Shown here: positions 1-8,551 of the stretch, piece after piece | Position numbering within the stretch: the stretch's first letter is position 1 | Layout: every line of letters begins with the position of its first letter | Origin: Brassicibacter mesophilus | Lineage (GTDB): Bacteria > Bacillota > Clostridia > Tissierellales > Proteiniboraceae | Assembly (NCBI RefSeq): GCF_050433385.1 | Contig: NZ_JBNPXI010000038.1 | Span: 1 to 27,685, forward strand | DNA length: 27,685 nucleotides | Reading direction: 5' to 3' | Position numbers and translations under genes: made by a program | Notes under the pieces: model-generated | The model's database searches: none | Told to the model about the DNA's origin: nothing | The model's input: the letters and a program-made list of their open reading frames with translations, nothing else

Positions 1-62
1 ATACAATTGCTCTTATTAGGGATACTATACCCATTTGCGTTGGCATAATATTCCTATAGCCT

Positions 63-1496
63 GTTATCTATCAGATAGCACAACAGATTAAGTTAGATAT
101 AGAAAAACACAATCCCAGGCCGTCACATAGAACTTATATTAAAAAGAAAAACGGGAAATTAAGACCACTAAGTATCCCTACAATAAGAGATAGGATATAT
201 CAAAACATTATCAACGGAGCACTAGAGCCACAATGAGAGGCAAGGTTTGAACCAATATCATATGGTTTTAGACCTAAAAGAGGATGTCACGACGCTATTG
301 CAAGGATTTTTCTGTCCTGCCGCAGAGGCAGTAAGAAAAGATGGATTTTTGAAGGGGATTTTAAAGGTTGCTTTGATAATCTGAATCACGATTACATTAT
401 GGGTCAGATAGAAGAATTCTCCTACGCTGACTTGATAGGCAAATGGTTAAAAGCAGGATATGTTGATAATGGTGTATTTAATGAAACAGAATTTGGTTCT
501 GGACAAGGTAGTATTATATCACCGCTACTTGCCAATATTGCACTACTGGGTATGGAAGAACTACTAGGAATAAAGTACAAACCCGTAAAAAACAATGGCA
601 TAATTAGAAGTTATAGAAATGTTACTAAATATACATTAGTGTTCTATGCTGATGATTTTGTAGTAATGTGTAATACACAAAAGGATGCAGAAGATGTTTA
701 CGGTCTATTAAAACCATATTTAGAAAAAAGAGGCCTGGAATTATCACCAGAAAAAACAAGAATAGCATCAATAGAGGAAGGTTTTGACTTTCTGGGCTTC
801 AATGTTAGATTGTACCAAACCTGTCAGGGCGAAAAACTGTTGATAAAACCATCAAAAGAGTCTATCAAGAAAGCTAAAGAAACCATTTCTCAACAAGTAC
901 AGAAGCTAAAATGCAACAACGTCAATGCAGTGATAGAGAAACTTAACCCCATAATTAGAGGTATAGGTAACTACTGGTCGCCATCTGTCGCAAAACGGAC
1001 GTATTCACATATTGATCACCACGTCTGGAAGAGCACATTTAAATTCTTAAAGTATCTGCATCCAACTAAAAGTAAGACATGGATAATAGGTAGGTACTAT
1101 TAACCAGATATAACAGGACAAAGCAAAGATAGGTGGATATTGACGGACCCAAAAGAGCATAAGCAACTGACAAAAATGTCATGGATATCAATAATAAGGC
1201 ATGTTCTAATTAAAATCAGAGCAACGCCATACGATGCATGCCTTAAAGAATATTTTGAACGTAGGGATGAAAAGGAATTTGATAGAAACTGTATTAAAAT
1301 CAATCAGAAACTAGCTAAAATGCAGAAATATAAATGCCCTATATGCAAAATGAGTATTACAGATTTCAATGAAAGGCTGGTTGTACAAGAGAAAATCCCA
1401 GTGATACACGGCGGAACAAGGAAGTATAATAATCTGCAATTGGTACATGGGTACTGTAACAGACAATATTATAAAATGTTTCCGCTAAAAAGGTGA
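63..1496 (+). pseudogene. Group II intron reverse transcriptase/maturase, broken by two in-frame stops
   Basis: One reading frame encodes a group II intron-encoded protein, which assists splicing and performs target-primed reverse transcription. Visible landmarks are an RT entry motif (KNGKLRPLSIPTIRDRI, about 135-200), FEPISYGFRPKRGCHDA (245-297), the RT catalytic YADD (645-656), a maturase-like region and a C-terminal HNH-like zinc domain with CPIC (about 1330-1490). The frame is cut by TGA at 234-236, where relatives have Trp (EPQ-W-EARFEP), and by TAA at 1101-1103. Reading resumes in the same frame after both, so these are substitutions and not frameshifts. The first His region of the HNH motif reads VQEKIP where family members have paired His. 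The PQG motif reads GSGQG. The N-terminus is not recognisable before about 63. The element appears immobile. Ribozyme domains V and VI follow directly. Confidence 0.9.
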
Positions 1497-1592
1497 ACCT
1501 CCAACTAGCCAGCAAAAACTAGAAGGGTATAAAACCTTAAGACAATTAAGGTTGGCAGAAATATCATAAAGACAACGGATAAATGAGAGCTT

Positions 1593-1667
1593 GAGCTGTA
1601 TGTCTTGAAAGGGACACGTACAGTTCTTAGGCGAGAAGGAGGGAGTAATCCCTCCGACTTAGCCGAC
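1593..1667 (+). ncRNA. Group II intron ribozyme domains V and VI (3' end of intron)
   Basis: Positions 1593-1626 fold as domain V. GAGCTGTA pairs with TACAGTTC, and the AGC catalytic triad is at 1594-1596. An upper helix TGTCT/GGACA carries a GAAA-containing loop. Domain VI follows, with the hairpin GGAGGGA-GTAA-TCCCTCC (1638-1655) and an A-containing bulge near 1656-1660. The intron probably ends at the AC around 1666-1667, the usual AY end, but the exact boundary is inferred. Domain V looks intact although the protein is broken, so the RNA could still splice if a maturase were supplied in trans. Confidence 0.8.
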
Positions 1668-1725
1668 AGCTGAATTGAATTAATAATAGGTAAATAATAG
1701 GAAATAAATTCTAGAAGGAATTTAA

Positions 1726-2581
1726 ATGTCAAAGTTTGAGGCTCTTTAGTAAATAAAGGCTTGTATAATAGTGTCGATATTTCCATCGAAGACTTAGATG
1801 AGCTAAAAAAGCTTCTTTCTGGAGGTATCTTTAATGGCTATAATATCAATTGCTTTTGCGTTCAGTGCAACGAATTGAGGACATTTGAAAGTGTAGATAA
1901 AGAGATACACGAAGAGAGAGGCTTTTGCATTGCATTGAATGATGTTGAAGGTGGTCGTGGTAGAATGCCCAAAAAAGAAGAAGTGTTTAGTCAATATTTA
2001 AACAAGAGATATTGCTTATCTTTTCGTTGCACAAGAGAATATGAACATTCAATCTTGTTTGATCTGTTGGTAACGGAGAATAAGATGAATAAAATTGGTC
2101 AATACCCGTCTTTTGCCGATATATCAATTGGAGATATTACAAAATACAAATCTGTACTAGGTAAAAATTTCGAGAGTATAGTAAATCTTTAGGTCTTTTC
2201 TCACACGGTATAGGGATAGGTTCGTTTGTCTACTTGCGCCGAATTATTGAGAGCCTGGTTTTTAAAAAATATGATGAAGTAAAAGGTTCACTGGTTGTAT
2301 CTGAGGAAGACTTTTTACGCAGCGAATTTAAGGACAAACTTGATATTTTGCAAGATTACTTACCAAAGGTGCTTGTGAAAAACAAAAATGTATATGGCAT
2401 TGTTAGCAAAGGAATACACGAATTAAGTGAGGATGAGTGCCTTGATATGTACCCATACATAAAGGTAGGTATTGAACTAATACTGGATGATATTATTGCT
2501 GAAAAGGAACGAACTGAAAAGCAAAAACTATTCGCTAAATTCGTTGCAGACAAAACAGGTGATTTAAAAAATAAACAATAA
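1726..2581 (+). pseudogene. Unrecognised zinc-ribbon-like protein, split by two -1 frameshifts
   Basis: The apparent pieces 1761-2192 and 2234-2581 are parts of one gene. The best start is ATG 1726, with AGAAGGAA at 1713-1720. It gives MSKFEAL and then hits TAG at 1747. Restoring one T in the T run at 1745-1747 joins it to LVNKGLYNSVDISIEDLDEL. A second lost A near 2180-2184 separates KNFESIV from KSLGLFSHGIGIGSFVYLRR. The restored product would be about 285 aa. It has CFCVQC and a later C-x-R-x-x-x-H element (CTREYEH) like a zinc ribbon, then an all-helical C-terminal half. I do not recognise a named family. Its position before a TrlF-like gene suggests a defence-island role, but that is inference. 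The lesions may be real decay or homopolymer sequencing errors. Confidence 0.65.
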
Positions 2582-2628
2582 ATTTATTTTGTAGTATCCT
2601 TAAGCATTAGAAGCTAGACTAGCTTACA

Positions 2629-2649
2629 ATTAGGCTAATAATAGGTAGT
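2629..2649 (+). repeat. Inter-module repeat, copy 1
   Basis: ATTAGGCTAATAATAGGTAG differs at two positions from the copy at 8353. It contains the near-palindrome ATTAG-G-CTAAT. It sits between the broken gene ending at 2581 and the small ORF starting at 2649. Confidence 0.6.
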
Positions 2650-2842
2650 TGAAATACCACTGCGTATTAATCCAACCAGATGTGGATGAAAAGAAGATCA
2701 GTTTGAATATTATCAGGTTTATATAAAAAATGGTTCGCTATTGCTTCATTGCCATGTCCTCAAACAGAATGAGTTGTCAGAACTTGTTCTAGACAAGGTT
2801 GAAAAGAAGACGATGATGGGGAACTTATTCGAGCTCAAATAG
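2649..2842 (+). pseudogene. Small ORF upstream of TrlF-like gene, one frameshift
   Basis: A frame opening at TTG 2649 reads LKYHCVLIQPDVDEK. A second frame, ending at TAG 2840-2842, reads EDQFEYYQVYIKNGSLLLHC and continues as protein-like sequence to its end NLFELK. The two join if one A is restored in the A run at 2689-2692, giving about 65 aa. The gene ends 26 bp before the TrlF-like start, so the two were probably co-transcribed. Function is unknown. The start is uncertain because no strong ribosome-binding site is present. Confidence 0.4.
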
Positions 2843-2868
2843 AAGACTACGGAATGGAGGTGAGCATC

Positions 2869-5394
2869 ATGGAAAAATCAATGCGAGATGAAGAAGCTGC
2901 ATATGACGCTATAAAACAGCGGAAAGAGAAGTTTGGTACTTTTTATAAAACGTGTTTTCATGTGCATACTCCGGAGTCGTACGACTACAAACTAATGATT
3001 AACTGGAATCAAAGCAGATATAAAACCTCCTCTGATCAAGAAATATTTGAATTATGTGTAGAGCGAAATGTATTTCCATATGTACTGAAAATTGAAGACT
3101 TTGAACCAACAGGATCATTTAAAGAATATAACAGTAGGAAAGAAGTCTTATCTTTTTTGCTTCTGGCAGAAGAATTAATTGCAAAAGATATAGAAATTGT
3201 TGTTGTTTCAGATCACCATACAATAGAGGGAGTCCCGAAGCTTGAAATAGCAATCAAATACTTATGCCAAATGAGGAAGAGAAATACCTATACTGAAGTA
3301 ATCTTGGGCGTAGAAATATCTTGCGCAGACAAGAATCATGTTGTTGGTGTTTTTGAAAATACTAATGAAAATAAACAAGTAATAAATAAATGGCTGGAGG
3401 ATAATTTACTTAATCTTGAAGAAGGCTCTTATAAAACGAGCAGGGAAGTATTGCAATTTATCAGTTCTGTAGGGGGAATAGGTTATATTGCTCATTTAGA
3501 TAATTCAGATACATTTAAAGAAAAATATTTAAGCGGTGCCTATAAACAAAAGTTATTCTCAGATGAAGCACTACATTTTATTGGGTTATCTGATTACGAT
3601 AATCTCGGTTATATTAAGTCGAATGTGATGAAATATCGTTCAACAGAAATCAAATTCTTTATTGATAATGATGCGCATGATCTGGGATCAATTGACAAAA
3701 AATGTTTTTGGATTAAGGGCAGCAAAAGAAAATTTTCTATGATTAAAGAAGCTCTTGATGATTATGATATTTCCATTAGTTTTAAAGAAGAAAGGCATGA
3801 TAAGCAATTCATTAAGGGTATATATATCGAAAATTGCATAGATGGTTTCTTGAGCGGAACAAATGGAAAAGAAAACTTTTGCTTAAGTTTCTCAGATGCA
3901 TTAAATTGTTTAATAGGTGGTCGTGGCACTGGAAAAAGCAGTGTTCTGGAAATTCTAGAATATGTTCTGAGTCAACGGTGTGAATCTGAAGGATTGCTTG
4001 ATTTTATATGTGCACATGGAAATACATGGGTTCTATATGACTACCAGGGAGATGAATACCTAATAGAAATGCGCATGCCTTATAGAACAAGCAAGGATGA
4101 AAATATACTTTGCTATTTTGGTCAAAATCTTAAGGAACGATATTATTTTAACTATCGGTTTAAGAAAGAGGATGTTAAAGAGTTTGCATTTAAACATTAT
4201 ATGAAAATATCAAAAGTTATATATAGAGATGGTAATTTGTGTCTTGAGACAGTACCAAATAAAAAGGAAATGCTTAAGAAGTTCTTTGACACTCGATATT
4301 CTGTTAATGAATTGGTCAATACTGCTAGCGGTGAACAAATAAATAATTTTTTATATGAAGTCCTTTTTGAAAATAGAACTTTAGCTAGACCAGCAGATGT
4401 TATTCGCATTAGAAGTAAATATGGTTTGAGAAAAATGCTTTTAGATGTGAAAGGAGCACTGCAACAACGACAAGAAGTAGTAAATACAATAATTGACCCA
4501 TTTAATGTTGAACAGCAAGGAATCCTTCGAATTGTTTATTCTCAACAAAAAATTCCGAATGAACCTGATTTAGGACGCTGGATTTTTGGAATGGATTATA
4601 ACAAAGAAATCTTTTTTCATAATTACAATATTACTCAAGAGAATGTGATTGGGTATCTGTTAAGGTTATATGATAAGCTTGGAATTTTTGAATTCCTCGA
4701 CATGGTTACTTATGGGAAGATCGATGAAGCAAAAAGACTAGTCAATCTGTTAGACTTTTGTACGGACATGAACCAAAATCTGATCGATAAAGGAATAAAT
4801 GAACTGAACTCAGAGAAAACAAGTAGTGTTATCAAAACTATATTCTCTGAGCTTATCACTGATAATAACATTAATTTGATAATTAATTATTTGAGACAAT
4901 ATGTTGAAGATATTGAAGAATTTTCACTAGAGTTCAATCTAAATAATAGAGAAGGCAACAGCAAAATGAGTCCATTATATAAAGATGTGAGGACTCTTTC
5001 TCTTGGGCAAAAAGTTGTAGCAATGCTCTCTTTTATACTAGGTTATAGTGAGTACTCGAAAGACTATAGGCCATTAATAATAGATCAACCAGAAGACAAT
5101 TTGGATAATCAGTACATTTACAAGAATTTAGTCAAGCAATTAAGAAGGGTCAAAGAAAAGCGACAGGTTATTATTGCTACACATAGTGCAACAATTGTTA
5201 CTAATGCAAAGGCTGATCAAGTATGTGTTATGGTATCAGATAATAAGCATGGATGGGTAGCAACTACAGGGTATCCAGGAGAAAATAGGATAAAAAAGCA
5301 CATAATTAATTATCTTGAAGGTGGGAAAGATTCATTTCTACATAAATTAAGTACGTATGAAGAAGCTTTAGAAATTCAAGTAAGAAAACAATAA
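2869..5394 (+). CDS. TrlF-like PHP-domain + SMC/ABC-type ATPase, putative defence protein
   Basis: The 841-aa product starts at ATG 2869, chosen because GGAGGTGA lies 5 nt upstream; ATG 2854 is less likely. The N-terminal third is a PHP phosphoesterase domain with its metal ligands visible: HVH (31-33), SDHH (114-117), Glu149, His157, His209 and DNDAH (266-270). An ABC/SMC-type ATPase follows, with P-loop GGRGTGKSS (350-358), a signature-like LSLGQ (710-714), Walker B PLIIDQPED (735-743) and switch His772 in ATHSA. About 350 residues between the ATPase halves are helical. This PHP + ATPase layout matches proteins annotated as TrlF-family AAA-like ATPases, which are found in defence islands. 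A nuclease or phosphoesterase activity gated by ATP is inference. The surrounding Mrr and abortive-infection-like genes support an anti-phage role. Confidence 0.85.
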   Translation: MEKSMRDEEAAYDAIKQRKEKFGTFYKTCFHVHTPESYDYKLMINWNQSRYKTSSDQEIFELCVERNVFPYVLKIEDFEPTGSFKEYNSRKEVLSFLLLAEELIAKDIEIVVVSDHHTIEGVPKLEIAIKYLCQMRKRNTYTEVILGVEISCADKNHVVGVFENTNENKQVINKWLEDNLLNLEEGSYKTSREVLQFISSVGGIGYIAHLDNSDTFKEKYLSGAYKQKLFSDEALHFIGLSDYDNLGYIKSNVMKYRSTEIKFFIDNDAHDLGSIDKKCFWIKGSKRKFSMIKEALDDYDISISFKEERHDKQFIKGIYIENCIDGFLSGTNGKENFCLSFSDALNCLIGGRGTGKSSVLEILEYVLSQRCESEGLLDFICAHGNTWVLYDYQGDEYLIEMRMPYRTSKDENILCYFGQNLKERYYFNYRFKKEDVKEFAFKHYMKISKVIYRDGNLCLETVPNKKEMLKKFFDTRYSVNELVNTASGEQINNFLYEVLFENRTLARPADVIRIRSKYGLRKMLLDVKGALQQRQEVVNTIIDPFNVEQQGILRIVYSQQKIPNEPDLGRWIFGMDYNKEIFFHNYNITQENVIGYLLRLYDKLGIFEFLDMVTYGKIDEAKRLVNLLDFCTDMNQNLIDKGINELNSEKTSSVIKTIFSELITDNNINLIINYLRQYVEDIEEFSLEFNLNNREGNSKMSPLYKDVRTLSLGQKVVAMLSFILGYSEYSKDYRPLIIDQPEDNLDNQYIYKNLVKQLRRVKEKRQVIIATHSATIVTNAKADQVCVMVSDNKHGWVATTGYPGENRIKKHIINYLEGGKDSFLHKLSTYEEALEIQVRKQ

Positions 5395-5750
5395 GATTAT
5401 CTAGCCTGTTTGTGAAACTGTAAAATTTTATAAAACATGATAAAGGTCGGAGCAAATGAAAAAAGTAGTAACGTTCATGATTCTTTTTGCAGTTCCATAA
5501 AATTTATGGATAATGTAAAATAATCGTGCAAAAACGAAGTTATGAAAAAATTTCTTCGCAAGGTAGAAATAAATAACCCCTTGAATGATATTATGTGCAG
5601 CGAGTATTCAAAAAAATTGCTGTTGGGGAGAGGGCAACTTCATATTATCCATATGCCTATTAGGCTAATTATGGGAAGTAAGAAATGTAATTAGTATAAT
5701 TATTATTTAAACTAGTGTAGAAGGAATTGAATCAAACTGGGGGTGTAAAT
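5395..5750 (+). other. Intergenic gap with a short ORF and a repeat copy
   Basis: This gap holds a 50-codon open frame, ATG 5542 to TAG 5694 (MKKFLRKVEINNPLNDIMC...), with no convincing ribosome-binding site. The repeat copy at 5659 lies inside that frame. No terminator with a clear T tract was found after the TrlF-like gene. The GGGGGTG ribosome-binding site for the next gene is at 5739-5745. Confidence 0.4.
5659..5679 (+). repeat. Inter-module repeat, copy 2
   Basis: ATTAGGCTAATTATGGGAAG differs at one position from the copy at 8353. It is located about 70 bp before the Mrr-type endonuclease gene. Confidence 0.65.
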
Positions 5751-7394
5751 ATGTGTGAAGATTATTTCCAAATTGATAATTCGACTGAATATAATAAGAA
5801 TACAACAGTCAAAGCTTATCAATCATTAATATATCATACCAAGTTGAATAAAACCGTAAGAGTGCGACATAAAGACCATCAGATTTACAAACAGAAATTT
5901 GATAGAGCTATTGAGCAATTAAACAAAGAGTGGCATGTCACTAAAGCAAACAAAGATACAGAAACTTTTTTAGAAAGAGCTGTTCGATTACATATGCTTG
6001 CATGGGAATTAAAACCATTTAACTACAAAAAATTTGCACTTGATCAAGCGAGAGCACAAATGAATAAGCCACCTGAAAAACCAAAATATGAAAATCAAGT
6101 TGAATTACCTAAAAAGCCATCTTCTGATGATGAGAAGTATATTTTTAAGCCGAAGTGGTATCACAAGTTACTTAACATGACAAAAAATAAGCAGAAAGCA
6201 TTAGACGCTCTCTTAGAGAAAAACATTAATATTTACAACGAAAAGCTAAATAAATATAATCAAATAAAAGAACAGAATAAAATCAAAGAAAATGATTTCA
6301 ACCAAAAAATAGAGTGTTACAGATTACAAAGAAAAGAACTAAATGACAAGTATGATATAATCTATAAAAATTATAAAAATTTTGCGTCAAGAGAAGCGAT
6401 TGTTCAGTATCTGAAAACAATACTTGATTGTGAGATAGAGTATAATAATCTTTTTAAGGATATAGAATATGAGATTGACTTTGATTTAGATGACTGTACT
6501 GCTGTTGTAGATTTCAGATTTCCTTCAGAAGAAGAATTTCCAAAGGTTAAAGAATACAAGTACGTAAAGACTAGTAACGAAGTAAAAGAAATATTGTTTA
6601 AGAATAAAGAAAAAAATGAACTGATTAAGAATACATATTATAGTTTATACATTGCAGTAGCATATGAAATCTTTAGAATTGACTCTGAGAAAAAAATTAA
6701 AGAGTTGGTGTTAAATGGTTACTATAATGGAATTGATAAGCGTAAAGGTAAGGTATTTGAAGTATGTATCATGACTTCAAAAATTGATTCCAGAGAGTTC
6801 ATGGAAATTGATTTTGAGAATATTAACCCGAAAGACACTTTTAAATATTTCTCTGGAAAAGGAGTGCCAGATGTGTCAAATATCAGTAAGGTCGAACCCA
6901 TTCGATTCTCAGATACGAGTAAATTCAAGCTAATTGATTCCGATTCGGTATTAACTAGCTTATCTGCAGAAACAAACCTAGCTGCAATGGATTGGAAGGA
7001 CTTTGAGACACTGATAAGAGACTTATTTGAGCTTGAATTTCGAGAGCAGGATATTGAAATAAGAAATACACAGTATTCAAATGACGGAGGTATTGACGTA
7101 GTGGCATTTAATACAAATCCGTATACTGGAGGTATAATATTGCTTCAAGCAAAGAGATACACGAATACAGTAACACCTGAACCAGTTCGAGCATTAAAAG
7201 GCTCAATGGAGGAATTCAAAGCTATAAGAGGAATTCTAGTTACAACATCTGATTTTGGGGGAAGCTCTAGAGAGTTTGCAGCTCAAAACAATATTACCTT
7301 AATTAACGGTGAGCAATTGATAGATCTCTTTAATAAGCATAATTATGATTTTCATATAGATATTGAACAGGCTAAACATGTAAATGCGGATTAA
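5751..7394 (+). CDS. Mrr-type restriction endonuclease with coiled-coil N-terminal region
   Basis: The 547-aa product starts at ATG 5751 with a strong GGGGGTG site; the upstream TTG 5727 is less likely. The C-terminal 130 residues are an Mrr-like PD-(D/E)XK endonuclease domain: WKDFETLIRDLF, then DGGID (Asp445-Asp449), then QAKR (Gln466-Lys468), and a typical GILVTTSDFG segment. Mrr-family enzymes cleave modified or foreign DNA. The N-terminal 400 residues are charged, Lys/Glu-rich and probably coiled coil at about 110-220, and I recognise no domain there. That part is likely to sense or recruit the target. It lies between the TrlF-like and AbiC-like genes, consistent with a defence island. 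The catalytic fold is clear; the target is unknown. Confidence 0.85.
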   Translation: MCEDYFQIDNSTEYNKNTTVKAYQSLIYHTKLNKTVRVRHKDHQIYKQKFDRAIEQLNKEWHVTKANKDTETFLERAVRLHMLAWELKPFNYKKFALDQARAQMNKPPEKPKYENQVELPKKPSSDDEKYIFKPKWYHKLLNMTKNKQKALDALLEKNINIYNEKLNKYNQIKEQNKIKENDFNQKIECYRLQRKELNDKYDIIYKNYKNFASREAIVQYLKTILDCEIEYNNLFKDIEYEIDFDLDDCTAVVDFRFPSEEEFPKVKEYKYVKTSNEVKEILFKNKEKNELIKNTYYSLYIAVAYEIFRIDSEKKIKELVLNGYYNGIDKRKGKVFEVCIMTSKIDSREFMEIDFENINPKDTFKYFSGKGVPDVSNISKVEPIRFSDTSKFKLIDSDSVLTSLSAETNLAAMDWKDFETLIRDLFELEFREQDIEIRNTQYSNDGGIDVVAFNTNPYTGGIILLQAKRYTNTVTPEPVRALKGSMEEFKAIRGILVTTSDFGGSSREFAAQNNITLINGEQLIDLFNKHNYDFHIDIEQAKHVNAD

Positions 7395-7439
7395 TTATTG
7401 ATGATTTCTTTTAAAAAGCTACGAGTAGTAATTTTGTCT

Positions 7440-7452
7440 ATAATGGGAAGTT
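7440..7452 (+). repeat. Partial inter-module repeat (3' half)
   Basis: ATAATGGGAAGTT matches the right half of the repeat at 8353-8373. It lies just upstream of the AbiC-like gene. It is short and could be chance. Confidence 0.35.
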
Positions 7453-7475
7453 GGGAGAAGAATGGGGGGACAAAA

Positions 7476-8252
7476 ATGAGTTATTCAGTTTGTATTGCAG
7501 CTCTTCTTGGGTTAATAGTAGGTCTTATTATTACGTCTGTGACTATTTATCAAATATTTAAAAAACAAAAAAAACCTTTTAAAACTCTCGGAATTAGTGT
7601 TATTATTAGTTCTTTATCAATTCCATTCTTGATAAACGAGTTATATAAATTTGGATATGCGACAGGAAAAGCTTATCACACCTTATGGGAAGCAAAAGAT
7701 GTATTATCCTTTTATGGATCTTTTCTTACATTTCTAGGCACGGCGGCTTTGGGTGCTTTAGCTTTATGGCAGAACCAGAAATTTAAAGAGGAAAACGATA
7801 TATCCCAATTGAAATTGGAGCAGATTAACAATAAATTCCTTGATTTAAAAAGAAGAAGAGAAAATGAAAAATTATTTGAGATTTATTTCTCATATTTGAA
7901 TGAAACTGAAAAGATTTTTAATCCTAACTATATTTTAGGGATGCCAGAAGAAAATAGAGGAGATTTAAATGTTTATTTGATTTTAAAGAGTTGTCACATA
8001 AATATTCTTAGCATTAAACGAAGATTGATGTTTTTAGATAAATGTAATTCGGATAATGAATTTTTCAAATATATTGAAGATAGAGCAAATGAAATTTTAA
8101 ATATAGCGATGAAAAATAAAGATAAAACAAAAATGATTTCACAGTTATTTGAGTTTTGGAAAAACAACTATGAATATTTTAATCAAAAATCGTTACATTT
8201 TATGCTTGAGATTTATAAATCTATTTTTAAAGAAAATTTGAAAAACAATTAA
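7476..8252 (+). CDS. Membrane protein resembling phage abortive-infection proteins (putAbiC-like)
   Basis: The 258-aa product starts at ATG 7476, preceded by GGGGGG at 7464-7469; the frame also opens at TTG 7398, but that extension lacks a ribosome-binding site. Hydrophobic segments lie at about residues 5-28, 38-54 and 78-98, followed by a charged cytoplasmic C-terminal domain rich in Lys and Glu. The third segment and its exit (FYGSFLTFLGTAALGALALW, then QNQKFKEEN) follow the pattern of membrane-anchored putative abortive-infection proteins (putAbiC type). It starts 81 bp after the Mrr gene on the same strand and is probably transcribed with it. The family assignment rests on architecture and one motif, so it is tentative. 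A membrane effector activated by a cytoplasmic sensor would fit, but that is inference. Confidence 0.6.
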   Translation: MSYSVCIAALLGLIVGLIITSVTIYQIFKKQKKPFKTLGISVIISSLSIPFLINELYKFGYATGKAYHTLWEAKDVLSFYGSFLTFLGTAALGALALWQNQKFKEENDISQLKLEQINNKFLDLKRRRENEKLFEIYFSYLNETEKIFNPNYILGMPEENRGDLNVYLILKSCHINILSIKRRLMFLDKCNSDNEFFKYIEDRANEILNIAMKNKDKTKMISQLFEFWKNNYEYFNQKSLHFMLEIYKSIFKENLKNN

Positions 8253-8551
8253 TCCTGTCAGAGGTTATTGGTAACTGTGTTAAGTTTATCAAAAATGTGG
8301 GTGATATGATGAGGTGTATCATGAGTAGTTTATACAGGAAGAAATAGTTCCCATTAGGCTAATAATGGGAAGTTTGGAAATAAACACTTAATTGCTTAGT
8401 GTCGGAAATACCAAAGTTAGATGAAATCCTATAGGAAAAAGACACTACTCTTTAGGGTATGAGAAGAGAATTAATATTACAATAGCAAAATATAGAGAAC
8501 TAAAAATTATTCATATTTGGTAAGGAAAATAATGATAAGGGGAATAAGTTT
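8253..8551 (+). other. Intergenic gap with hairpin and repeat copy
   Basis: No gene was seen here. The gap holds the best repeat copy (8353-8373) and a perfect 7-bp inverted repeat, TAGTGTC (8397-8403) with GACACTA (8441-8447). This gap marks the change from defence genes to single accessory genes. Confidence 0.5.
8353..8373 (+). repeat. Inter-module repeat, copy 3 (reference copy)
   Basis: ATTAGGCTAATAATGGGAAG sits here, flanked upstream by CC so that CCCATTA and TAATGGG form a perfect 7-bp inverted repeat around GGCTAA (8351-8370). Confidence 0.65.

Noticed and set aside
5456..5500. 14-codon ORF MKKVVTFMILFAVP
   Set aside because: It resembles the first part of a signal peptide, but it stops at once and nothing continues in any frame. 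Too short to call.
2629..8373. The repeats as a CRISPR array
   Set aside because: Copies are 1-3 kb apart with genes between them, not regularly spaced 25-40 bp spacers.
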